Shown here piece by piece: positions 1 through 6,182 of a stretch of 6,182 bases of DNA. The translations under genes were made by a program, and so were the position numbers. The stretch is from Brevibacterium sp. UMB1308A (lineage in GTDB: Bacteria > Actinomycetota > Actinomycetes > Actinomycetales > Brevibacteriaceae), in the NCBI RefSeq assembly GCF_030230605.1, contig NZ_JASPDO010000048.1, positions 1 to 6,182 on the forward strand, written 5' to 3'. The notes below the pieces were generated by a model, which had not been told where the DNA came from, did no database searches, and worked only from the letters and a program-made list of their open reading frames with translations. Each line of letters begins with the position of its first letter. Within the stretch, counting starts at the first letter, position 1.

Positions 1-1
1 C

Positions 2-691
2 ACAGCCCCGGAGATCTCAGACGTGGCGCTGATGGGTCCGGATGAGTATGTGGGTCTCTTCATGCCGCCGCCCGGGCAGGGCCTCCAGATGCCCGACTAC
101 GCAGGTCTCAACCCACGATCGACTCTCTCGCGCATTCCGGAGGCCTCCCGCCCCGATCTGCGGTGGTACACAGTGCGCGAACATCGCGCGGCGCTCGCTG
201 AGATCGACATCGACATCGTCAGCCGCGGACACGACGGTCCCGGCGCCCGCTGGATCACACGGGTGAAACCTGGCGATCCGGTCGGCCTGCGCTTTCAGAC
301 CGCGCCTTACGGCAGTGCTCCCGATGTCGGGCACCACGTGCTGATCGCCGATGAGACCGGTCTTCCCGGTGTGCTCGAAATCCTCTCCGCTCACAAATCG
401 GACCCCGAGCTGCGCTTCAGTGCGATCGTCGAGGTGCCGAGCGAGGACCATGTCCTGCCGGGTACGCGCGAAGCCGGCATCGCCGTCGTGTGCCGCGGTG
501 GAGACGACCCCGGTTCTGCGCTCGCCGCTGAACTCGGCCAGCAGCAGTTGGGCAGGATCGACTACGGATGGGTGTGTGCCGAGGCCAAGACTGCCGCGCT
601 CGGACGGCGCTTCCTGGTCAAGGAATGCGATGTCCCCCGCCGTCAGGTGATGAGCTCGGGCTTCTGGAAGGTTGGTCGTGCGCGCCTCTGA
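2..691 (+). CDS. Siderophore-interacting protein (FAD-dependent ferric-siderophore reductase), 5'-partial
   Basis: Cytoplasmic flavoprotein of the SIP/ViuB family, which reduces ferric siderophores with NAD(P)H-derived electrons so that iron is released after import. The frame is open to the left edge and the codons before the first GTG (23) still read like family sequence (APEISDVALMGPDEYVGL), so the true start lies outside the window. 229 residues remain; members usually have about 250-300, so roughly the first 40-60 are missing. Seen in order: the end of the FAD-binding barrel with the flavin-contacting RWYTVREHR (in-window residues 54-62), the glycine/proline loop VKPGDPVGL, the ADETGLP motif opening the NAD(P)H-binding lobe (116-122), and the typical C-terminal YGWVCAEAKTAALGRRF (188-204) and SSGFWKVGRA (218-227). 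The stop overlaps the start of the downstream transporter, so the two are probably cotranslated. The family assignment is firm; the siderophore substrate cannot be read from the sequence. Confidence 0.92.
   Translation, partial: TAPEISDVALMGPDEYVGLFMPPPGQGLQMPDYAGLNPRSTLSRIPEASRPDLRWYTVREHRAALAEIDIDIVSRGHDGPGARWITRVKPGDPVGLRFQTAPYGSAPDVGHHVLIADETGLPGVLEILSAHKSDPELRFSAIVEVPSEDHVLPGTREAGIAVVCRGGDDPGSALAAELGQQQLGRIDYGWVCAEAKTAALGRRFLVKECDVPRRQVMSSGFWKVGRARL
666..671 (+). promoter_or_regulatory. Ribosome binding site deciding the transporter start
   Basis: GGAAGG lies inside the end of the upstream reductase gene. It is six bases before the GTG at 678 but directly abuts the TTG at 672. Normal spacing therefore favours GTG 678 as the transporter start and suggests translational coupling. 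Confidence 0.6.
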
Positions 692-2048
692 CACACGAAT
701 CCGCAACGGATCCTCGAAAACCCGGCTCAGCGAACGGCGCTTCCTGCTGCTTCTTGCGCTGTATGCCTCCCAGTACTTCGGCATCGGGTTCCTCATGACC
801 GGCGCTACGGCTATCCTCCGCGAGAAAGGGGTCGCACTCGAATCGATGGCAGCCGTGAGTGCCCTGGGGATGCTCTGGGCGGTGAAGTTCCTGTGGGCAC
901 CAGTGGTCGACCGATTCGGCCGCAACCGGGCCGGGGGCCACTACCGCAGCTGGCTGCTCGTTCTTCAGCCGCTTCTCGCCTGCGTCCTTGCGGTCATCGC
1001 CTGCCTGCCGGATGTGCGCGCACAGTTCGGGGTCTTCCTGCTGCTGGCCGCCGTCTACATCCTCCTCTCGGCGACGCAGGACGTAGCGGCCGATGCCTTG
1101 GCGATCTCTTCGATCCGCAGTGATGAACGCGGATTCGCCAACGGCGTCCAGGTTGCCGGGAGCTACATCGGCCTCATCGTCGGAGGCGGACTCACGACCG
1201 TGATCTACGGGTGGGCCGGCTGGTTCGCCGCCCTCGCGACTCTTGCTGTGCTCACCCTCCTGCCGACGCTGCTGATCGCCGTGAGCCCTGAACCCCCAGC
1301 CAGCGCCGAGGCGCGGGCCGCGCGGATCTCGGTGAACACCATCTGGACGGTGGTGCGCCAGCGGGGCGCGGGGATCTGGATGCTGCTTGTGGTGCCGATA
1401 ACGTGGATGGGCCTCACTGCAGGCTACAGTCTCATCACCCCGAGCCTCATCGACCAAGGTTGGAGCGCCGAAGAGACAGCCACCCTGACTACGCTGCTCG
1501 CTGGTGTCTGCGGGACAGCTGCCGCCCTCGGCACAGGGGTGCTGATCCAGCGCTTCGGCAGGGAGCGCGTCCTGCTGGTCGGCTGTGCACTGGCGGTTAT
1601 CGGAATGGTCGCGTTCCTCCCCGTCATCTCGGGTGTAGCATCCACGGTCTACATCGTCGCGGTGACGATCGTGTTCTTCCTCGGCTACACCGCCGGCTCC
1701 ATCATCGTGTACTCGATCAACATGGACTACTCGCGTCCGGGCAGCGCTGGGTCGGACTACACCACGCTCGCCTCGTTCGCCATGCTCGTGTCCTTCGGCG
1801 CTGGCGCGGTCTCCCTGTCTGTGGCCGGCCAGCTGGGCTACGTGTCGGTGTTCGTCGGTTCGAGCATCCTCTACGCCATCGGCGCGGCACTGACCGTGTG
1901 GCACCAGCGGCGATACCGGACGCAGACGCTCAACCACGGCGCCGGTCGCGCCGTGCTGCCGGTCGAGTCGGCCGCTGCGGGGCCCGAATCGGTCGTCAGC
2001 ACCGCTCTCAGCGCGACTGCACCTGACCGGGAGGAACGTGAACGCTGA
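678..2048 (+). CDS. MFS transporter, AmpG/RhtX/FptX-like, probable siderophore importer
   Basis: Inner-membrane secondary transporter of 456 residues with about 12 hydrophobic segments, split by a cytoplasmic loop around residues 205-220. Start chosen at GTG 678 because of the GGAAGG six bases upstream; a TTG at 672 would add two residues. Family marks: AILREKGVALESM then LWAVKFLWAPVVDRFGR (about residues 66-82), the AmpG/RhtX/FptX version of the MFS loop 2-3 motif; the acidic ATQDVAADALA stretch (about 132-142); and MDYSRPGSAGSDYTTLAS (about 349-366), which matches the conserved 'AG(T/S)D(F/Y)T' segment of this branch. RhtX and FptX import rhizobactin 1021 and pyochelin, while AmpG carries muropeptides. 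The 14-base overlap with a ferric-siderophore reductase makes siderophore uptake the better reading, by inference. The tail (about 415-456) is hydrophilic and ends in a charged EEREER-like segment. An exporter role is possible but less likely. No clear terminator is visible in the 61 bases between this stop and the convergent remnant ending at 2110. Confidence 0.85.
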   Translation: MRASDTRIRNGSSKTRLSERRFLLLLALYASQYFGIGFLMTGATAILREKGVALESMAAVSALGMLWAVKFLWAPVVDRFGRNRAGGHYRSWLLVLQPLLACVLAVIACLPDVRAQFGVFLLLAAVYILLSATQDVAADALAISSIRSDERGFANGVQVAGSYIGLIVGGGLTTVIYGWAGWFAALATLAVLTLLPTLLIAVSPEPPASAEARAARISVNTIWTVVRQRGAGIWMLLVVPITWMGLTAGYSLITPSLIDQGWSAEETATLTTLLAGVCGTAAALGTGVLIQRFGRERVLLVGCALAVIGMVAFLPVISGVASTVYIVAVTIVFFLGYTAGSIIVYSINMDYSRPGSAGSDYTTLASFAMLVSFGAGAVSLSVAGQLGYVSVFVGSSILYAIGAALTVWHQRRYRTQTLNHGAGRAVLPVESAAAGPESVVSTALSATAPDREERER

Positions 2049-2109
2049 ACCCGGCGCTTGCGCGTGTTCCGTCGGCGGGGTGCAGTGCCAAGTCGTGCCG
2101 GCCGAGGCT

Positions 2110-2415
2110 TCAGTCGTCTGAGAGGTAACCGGTCTCCGGGTCGATCTCGGCGAGGAAGTCGCGGATCGCCTCGATGTGGTCCTCATCCGTCAGCGTGGAA
2201 GACGGATAGGTCCCGCCGGCAAAGCCGTAGCCCGGATTGGGTCCGGTGAGCCAGTCCTAGTGATACTCCTGCAGATCACTGAGAAGGTCGATCCAATCAC
2301 TGGTGTTCGCTCGCGTAGTAGGCAGATCATCTTCCCGCGCTTCCACCAGTGGGAGGCCGTCACTAGTTTGCTCGAGACCACGAGCGCTGAGGGGGGCGGG
2401 TAGTAAGTACCTGAT
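2110..2415 (-). pseudogene. C-terminal remnant of an unrecognised protein, with in-frame TAG
   Basis: Reading the minus strand from 2415 down to the TGA at 2112-2110 gives about 100 codons interrupted once by TAG (2259-2257). The reading looks like real protein on both sides of the stop: TSDWIDLLSDLQEYH before it, then DWLTGPNPGYGFAGGTYPSS and LTDEDHIEAIRDFLAEIDPE after it, ending GYLSDD. The distal part uses almost only G or C in third positions (GAG GAC CAC ATC GAG GCG ATC CGC), as expected of an actinobacterial gene. There is no start codon after the stop with a plausible ribosome site. The 5' side is cut at the junction with the hsdR remnant: a further TAG follows at 2418-2416 and the sequence beyond belongs to hsdR on the other strand. 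The gene is convergent with the MFS transporter. I do not recognise the family. It could be a short acidic C-terminal domain; no catalytic motif is evident. Confidence 0.6.
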
Positions 2416-2436
2416 CTAGCACTCTGCAGGATCAGG
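2410..2436. repeat. 7-bp inverted repeat straddling the truncation junction
   Basis: CCTGATC (2410-2416) and GATCAGG (2430-2436) are exact reverse complements separated by 13 bases. The right arm is inside the hsdR Walker A codons, so at least that arm is ordinary coding sequence. The left arm is the last sequence of the minus-strand remnant. The repeat spans the point where both truncated genes meet. It may be chance or may have helped the rearrangement. Confidence 0.4.
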
Positions 2437-4624
2437 AAAAACGAACTCGATCGCGTGGCTGGCTCACGGGCTGGCGAACCTCCACAACGCCGATATTTCG
2501 AAGACTTTTGATTCGGTGATTGTCGTGACAGATCGTACCGTGTTCGATGACCAGCTTCAGAAGGCAATCAAGGCAATTGAGGGCACGAGGGGTTTGGTCG
2601 AAACGATTAACGCTGACGAGGTTTGTAAAGCGTCAGCTACCTCAAAATCGGACCTGTTAGCCAAGGAACTGAGTAGCGGCAAGCTCATCATCATCGTCAC
2701 GTTCCAGACTTTCCCGTTAGTGCTTGAGGCGCTTGCGCAGCAGGGTGGGCTCGCGGATCGCAAGTTTGCGGTAATCGCGCACTAGGCGCACTCATCTCAG
2801 ACCGGTACAAGTGCTCAGAAGCTGCGACAGGTTCTTTCACAAGCAGAGGTCGAAGCCCTCGAGGGCGGTGGCGAGGTAAGCGTCGAGGACGTGCTTGCCG
2901 GTGAGATGGCAGCGCGGGCGACAGCTCAGAACATCTCGCTCCATGCATTTACTGCTACGCCGAAGGGCAAGTCGTTGGAGATGTTTGGCGCCCTGGTGCG
3001 GATGGGTTGCCACAGCCTTTCCACGTGTACACGATGCAGCAGGCCATCGAGGAGGGTTTTATCCTTGATGTGCTGCGTAACTACACGACTTATGAGACGG
3101 CTTTCCAGCTCGCTCAGAGAGCTGGTGGTGCTGTTGGTGGTGAAGATCTCGTCGATGAGGGCACCGCGAAAGAGAGCCTCATGCGGTGGGTGAGTCTGCA
3201 TCCGGCAAACATTGTTCAGAAGGTTCAGATCATCGTCGAGCATTTCCGCGAGAATGTTGCTGAGCTCCTCGATGGACACGCTAAGGCGATGGTGGTGACC
3301 TCGAGCCGAGCCGCTGCGCTGAAGTACAAGATGGCAATCGATGCTTATGTTGAGAAACACAATTACCCATTGGGAACCTTGGTGGCGCTCTCCGGAAGCT
3401 TAACCGCTGAGCAGATTGATGATTTCGTGCCCGGAGTGCAGGAGCCATATACAGAAACGAACATGAACCCTGACCTGCGCGGGCGCGGGATTCCACAGGC
3501 GTTCGCGGGCGATCAGTTCCAGGTTCTGATTGTTGCCAACAAGTACCAGACGGGCTTTGATCAGCCGTTGCTGTTCGCGATGTACGTGGACAAACGCTTT
3601 GACGGGATCGAAGCGGTCCAGACGCTTTCCCGTCTGAACCGTACCCTGCCGTCGAAGGGTAAAGACACCATGTACATTCTTGACTTCGTCAACGACACGG
3701 ACACGATCCTCGACGCACTCCTGCCGTACTACCGCACTGCCGAAATCATTGAAACTACCGACCCAGACCTCGTGCATGACCTTGCGCGGAAGCTTGAAAT
3801 TGGGGATCTATACGAAGGATGACGTGGATGCCTTCGCGCAGGCATTCATCATCGAGAAGAAGCACGGTAAGCACACTGCACCGCTGAAGCAAGCCGCTGA
3901 TCGGTTCAATGACCACTACGTCGCAGCCTTGGCCGACAACACAAAGGCCGAGATTGACGAGCTTGACCTCTTCCGCAAGGACGTTGGCTCATTCGTGCGC
4001 CTCTACGATTTCCTGTCTCAGGTTGTCGACTATCAGGACACCGACCTCGAGAACCTCGCCCTGTTCCTCCGGCTACTACGACCGCGACTTACTGGTCGCA
4101 AGACTCCAGAAGAGCTGGACTTTAACAACATCGAGCTCACCCTCATCAAGCAGACGCGCCAGAGCGAAGGAGCTATTTCACTCGGCGGCGACGGCGAGAA
4201 GCTCAACCCGATGGGAGTTGGCGGTGGACGTTCGCGCGACCCGCACCTGGTGGCCTGGGAAGAAACCCTGAACAACATCAATTCCCTGTTTGAGGACGAA
4301 GAGTTTGACCCTGGTTCAGTGGAGTCTTGGGGACAGGGCGTCGTCACGATTCTGGTTCAGAATGAAGAGATTAAGGATCAGGTCAACGCAAACACCAAGG
4401 AGCAGTTTCGTGAGTCGCAGACGATCGAAACTGCCGTCACGAATGCGGTGCTCGATCACCAGGACTCCCAGCAAAACATCATGGAGAAGTTCTTCGAAAG
4501 CGCTCATCGTAAGGGCCAGATCATTAAAGAGATCTCCGACCTTGTTTACTGGGAGCTTCGCCACCAGGCTGAGAAGGATACACAGCCTCAAGACGATGAA
4601 GAGGATGACGTCGACCAGGAGTAG
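2420..4624 (+). pseudogene. hsdR: Type I restriction endonuclease R subunit (HsdR), N-terminally truncated and multiply broken
   Basis: HsdR is the ATP-driven translocase and nuclease of the type I restriction complex HsdR2M2S. About 734 codons remain of a protein usually near 1000 residues. The N-terminal PD-(D/E)xK nuclease domain is absent and homology begins exactly at Walker A, HSAGSGKTNSIAWLAHGLA (2420-2476). Then follow VIVVTDRTVFDDQLQ (from 2516), FAVIA before motif II, AFTATPK motif III (2945-2965), PFHVYTMQQAIEEGFILDVL (from 3013), VANKYQTGFDQPLL (near 3532-3573), and motif VI QTLSRLNR (3619-3642). The acidic C-terminal tail ends at TAG 4622-4624. Lesions: the DEAH box at 2780-2791 reads H-stop-A-H; one C is lost near 2989, since restoring it gives MFGRPGADGLPQPF; one G is gained in GGGG 3802-3805, since removing it gives RKLEIGIYTKDDVDAF. 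The rest of the frame is free of stops, which suggests recent decay. No hsdM or hsdS is in the window. The codons are less GC-rich at third positions than in the iron genes, consistent with an acquired gene. Confidence 0.95.
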
Positions 4625-4769
4625 CAATTGCTGCGCGCGAAATCCCGACTGGTTCACCCCTCTACGGAAGACAGCCGGGGTAGCGGCGTGCCGGACACTC
4701 AACGGTTAAGCAGCCTAATCTCCAAACGACGGCGACGGTACGAATTCCCAGTTCATAGCCGGTCTCGGC

Positions 4770-4800
4770 GCTATCGGATAGCACCACTCCGCACTGGAGT
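4770..4800. repeat. Two adjacent short palindromes
   Basis: GCTATC-G-GATAGC (4770-4782) is a perfect dyad with six-base arms and a one-base centre. ACTCC-GCACT-GGAGT (4786-4800) follows three bases later with five-base arms and a five-base loop. Either could be an operator half-site or a weak hairpin. They directly precede the longer inverted repeat that starts at 4802. Confidence 0.5.
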
Positions 4801-4801
4801 C

Positions 4802-4853
4802 TTGTATCCATCGTGACCAGTTGTGCGAAACTTTCACACCATGATGGATACAA
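4802..4853. repeat. 11-bp perfect inverted repeat with an inner palindrome
   Basis: TTGTATCCATC (4802-4812) and GATGGATACAA (4843-4853) are exact reverse complements, separated by 30 bases. Inside lies a second imperfect dyad, GTGCGAAA-C-TTTCACAC (4823-4839), with one mismatch per arm pair. The inner dyad is not concentric with the outer one. Such arrays occur in operators, recombinase or resolvase sites and replication origins. Nothing in the sequence decides between these. Confidence 0.7.
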
Positions 4854-4875
4854 ACGCGCGCGAACTGCGATTTAG

Positions 4876-5013
4876 CCGCTTGATTGGTTCACTTCCAGTA
4901 GGCAAAGGTCGCTTACCAAACTGTCACCTCTGCTTGAGCGGCAGATCAAGGCCATCAGCAAGAAACTGGAAGTACCCGTTGCTCTTTAGGGCGTCTTTGC
5001 CGAATATTCCTAG
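4876..5013 (+). other. Possible eroded coding scrap (uncertain)
   Basis: Between a TAG at 4873-4875 and a TAG at 5011-5013 the frame is interrupted only once, by TAG at 4987-4989. The stretch from 4918 reads KLSPLLERQIKAISKKLEV, a plausible amphipathic helix, and after the internal stop it reads GVFAEYS. If TAG 4987 was once CAG, this would be the tail of a protein. I recognise no family and see no ribosome site. It may be chance. Confidence 0.2.
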
Positions 5014-5098
5014 CGTGGCGTGGCAGTGGAGTCCCGCATAGTGGTGTGTAGCCACTCGGTGGTCGGTCCCGTCGTGAAGGTCGGCGCGGTCACCGTGT

Positions 5099-5122
5099 GA
5101 TCCTTCGAGGAATCTCCTACAA
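5099..5122. repeat. Candidate left inverted-repeat block of the IS
   Basis: It contains GATCCT (5099-5104), GAGGA (5107-5111) and CCTACAA (5116-5122). All three blocks are present in the reverse complement of 6138-6160, with small spacing differences (11 versus 10 bases between the outer blocks). It lies just upstream of the transposase, where an IS256-family left end is expected. Confidence 0.5.
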
Positions 5123-5133
5123 CCCTCTCGAAC

Positions 5134-5137
5134 GGAG
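5134..5137 (+). promoter_or_regulatory. Ribosome binding site of the transposase
   Basis: GGAG is followed by eight bases and then the ATG at 5146. This supports that start. Confidence 0.55.
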
Positions 5138-5145
5138 TCATCACA

Positions 5146-6143
5146 ATGACCGCTCCTCATATTTTCGACCCTGCTGGCCTGCTGGGCGAAGTCCTGGCTG
5201 AGGCGTCCCCGGACCTGATGCGTGACCTGCTGCAGACGGTGATCAACGCGCTTTTGTCGGCGGACGCTGATGCCGTGTGCGGCACCGAGTGGGGCAGGCC
5301 CAGCCCCGAGCGCACCGCGCAGCGTAACGGCTACCGTCACCGCCCTTTGGACACTCGCGTCGGCACCATCGATGTCGCCGTCCCCAAGCTGCGCAAGGGC
5401 ACCTACTTCCCCGAGTGGCTCATAGAACGACTCAAGAGCTCCGAGGCGGCGCTGATCACCGTGGTCGCCGACTGCTACCTCGCCGGGGTCTCCACCCGCC
5501 GCATGGATAAGCTCGTCAAGACCTTGGGGATCAACTCCCTGTCCAAGTCGCAGGTCTCGCGGATGGTCACCAGTGACGCTCACGCCGGTCTGGTCGAGGC
5601 CATCAGCGCCAACATCCCCGGCGCCTCGTGCCAGCGCTGTCGCACCCACTAAGCCGCCAACCTCATGGCCGTGACCCCCAAGAGCCTGTGGCCCGCCGTC
5701 AAGGCGATGCTGCACTTGGTGTACGACCAGCCCGGCGCCGCCGCGGTCAACGCCCAGTTCGACCGACTGCTGGACTACGTGTGCGACAAGCTCCACGCCG
5801 TCGCCGAGCACCCGGACGCGGCACGAGACGACCTGCTGGCCTTTACCGCCTTCCCCAAGGACGTGTGGGTCCAGATCTGGCCCAACAATCCCAACGAGCG
5901 CCTCAACAAGGAGATCCGCCGCCGCACCGACTCCGTGGGAATCTTCTCCGCCGAGACGCCATCACCCGCCTCCTAGGAGGGGTCCTGGCCGAGCAGACCG
6001 ACGAGTGGGCCGAAGGATGCCGCTACCTCAGCCTCGACGTCCTGGCCCGCTGCCGCCTCCACATCGTCCCCACCAACGAAACCGAGACCATCACCGACCA
6101 GCACCTCCCAGCTCTGACCGCCTCCCGTTACATTCATTTGTAG
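5146..6143 (+). pseudogene. IS256-family transposase, internally deleted, with a stop and a frameshift
   Basis: DDE transposase of the IS256 (mutator-like) family, normally a little over 400 residues. Here about 330 codons remain. The N-terminal part is typical: RNGYRHRPLDTRVGTIDVAV (60-79), KLRKGTYFPEWL, CYLAGVSTRRM (110-120), SLSKSQVSRM (131-140). Directly after this M comes VTSDAHAGL, which normally lies some 80 residues further on. The block with the first catalytic Asp is therefore deleted in frame near 5563-5568, while the second Asp (5575-5577) stays. In the C..H-type motif QRCRTHYAANL the tyrosine codon has become TAA (5650-5652). The third acidic region [15 protein letters not shown] is present at 5884-5928, but near 5950 one base is missing. 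The frame then continues as [20 protein letters not shown] and runs to TAG 6141-6143. The element is clearly inactive. The missing length is a family-based estimate. Confidence 0.95.
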
Positions 6144-6160
6144 GTCCTCATCAGAGGATC
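6138..6160. repeat. Candidate right inverted-repeat block of the IS
   Basis: TTGTAGG (6138-6144) and AGGATC (6155-6160), with TCCTC between them, mirror the left block at 5099-5122. The block overlaps the transposase stop, which is common in compact insertion sequences. The outer tip may run on to or past the window end. Confidence 0.45.
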
Positions 6161-6182
6161 TGGTCGCTGGTCCTGGTATGGC

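Larger units (their letters stand above)
4625..5098. other. Stretch without a convincing gene between hsdR remnant and IS element
   Basis: No open frame on either strand in these roughly 470 bases has a plausible start, ribosome site and protein-like composition. The stretch contains a CGACGG tandem pair near 4727, the group of dyad symmetries at 4770-4853 and a weak coding-like scrap at 4876-5013. Its composition is more mixed than that of the flanking genes, as expected of eroded or regulatory DNA. I see no tRNA, riboswitch or clear rho-independent terminator here. Confidence 0.6.
5099..6160 (+). mobile_element. Defective IS256-family insertion sequence
   Basis: The element consists of one transposase reading frame (5146-6143, broken) with candidate terminal inverted-repeat blocks on both sides. 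GATCCT / GAGGA / CCTACAA at 5099-5122 recur, in the same order, in the reverse complement of 6138-6160. The true outer tips and any target duplication could not be fixed: similarity beyond the blocks is weak, and the window stops 22 bases past the right block. With a dead transposase the copy cannot move unless an intact relative acts in trans. Confidence 0.7.

Noticed and set aside
2049..2109. Rho-independent terminator between the transporter and the convergent remnant
   Set aside because: Only short GC-rich symmetries such as GCGC-TT-GCGC are present, without a stable stem followed by a T run.
2038..2121. 27-codon frame starting GTG after GGGAGG at the end of the transporter gene
   Set aside because: The ribosome site is only three bases from the GTG, the peptide resembles nothing known, and it overlaps the end of the minus-strand remnant. 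It could be the vestige of a further operon gene start, but the evidence is too thin.
618..2186. Long minus-strand frame opposite the transporter gene
   Set aside because: The composition is rich in Arg, His, Asp and Gly, as is typical of the antisense of high-GC genes. The plus strand encodes a clear MFS protein.
3802..3805. Phase-variable restriction switch at the G run in hsdR
   Set aside because: A four-base run is short for slippage switching, and the gene lacks its nuclease domain and DEAH box, so restoring this frame would not restore function.
4662..4853. 63-codon minus-strand frame in the gap
   Set aside because: No ribosome site or family resemblance, and it runs through the palindrome cluster.
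2257..4989. Amber (TAG) recoding, suggested by several in-frame TAG codons (2259-2257, 2783-2785, 4987-4989)
   Set aside because: hsdR itself ends in TAG, its DEAH site also has a missense change, and frameshifts and a TAA occur in the same region. Ordinary pseudogene decay explains all of them.

Overview
The window looks like a stretch of chromosome, or an accessory island, from a high-GC actinobacterium (Actinomycetota). The intact genes have strongly GC-biased third codon positions, GTG/TTG-type starts, and proteins of typical actinobacterial style. The genus cannot be assigned from the sequence alone. The layout is one living operon end followed by a graveyard of broken genes.

Left part (2-2048): the 3' part of a siderophore-interacting protein (FAD-dependent ferric-siderophore reductase) overlaps the start of a complete 12-TM MFS transporter of the AmpG/RhtX/FptX type, probably a siderophore importer. 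Together they would bring a ferric siderophore through the membrane and release its iron by reduction.

Middle (2110-4624): two truncated genes meet at one junction near 2416-2420. On the minus strand is the C-terminal end of an unrecognised protein with an in-frame amber stop. On the plus strand is a type I restriction subunit (hsdR) that begins exactly at Walker A, so the nuclease domain is gone. hsdR also carries a double hit in its DEAH box (one change creates a stop), a one-base deletion near 2989 and a one-base insertion in a G run at 3802-3805. No hsdM or hsdS is present. One deletion could have removed the 5' parts of both genes and everything between them.

Right part (4625-6182): about 470 bases without a convincing gene, containing a cluster of dyad symmetries (4770-4853) and a weak coding-like scrap (4876-5013). 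Then comes a defective IS256-family insertion sequence. Its transposase lost a central block that includes the first catalytic Asp, gained a TAA stop, and carries a one-base frameshift. Candidate terminal inverted-repeat blocks flank it.

I see no convincing new intact system. The most informative signals are the shared truncation junction, the inactivation at the hsdR DEAH motif, the hidden minus-strand remnant and the palindrome cluster.
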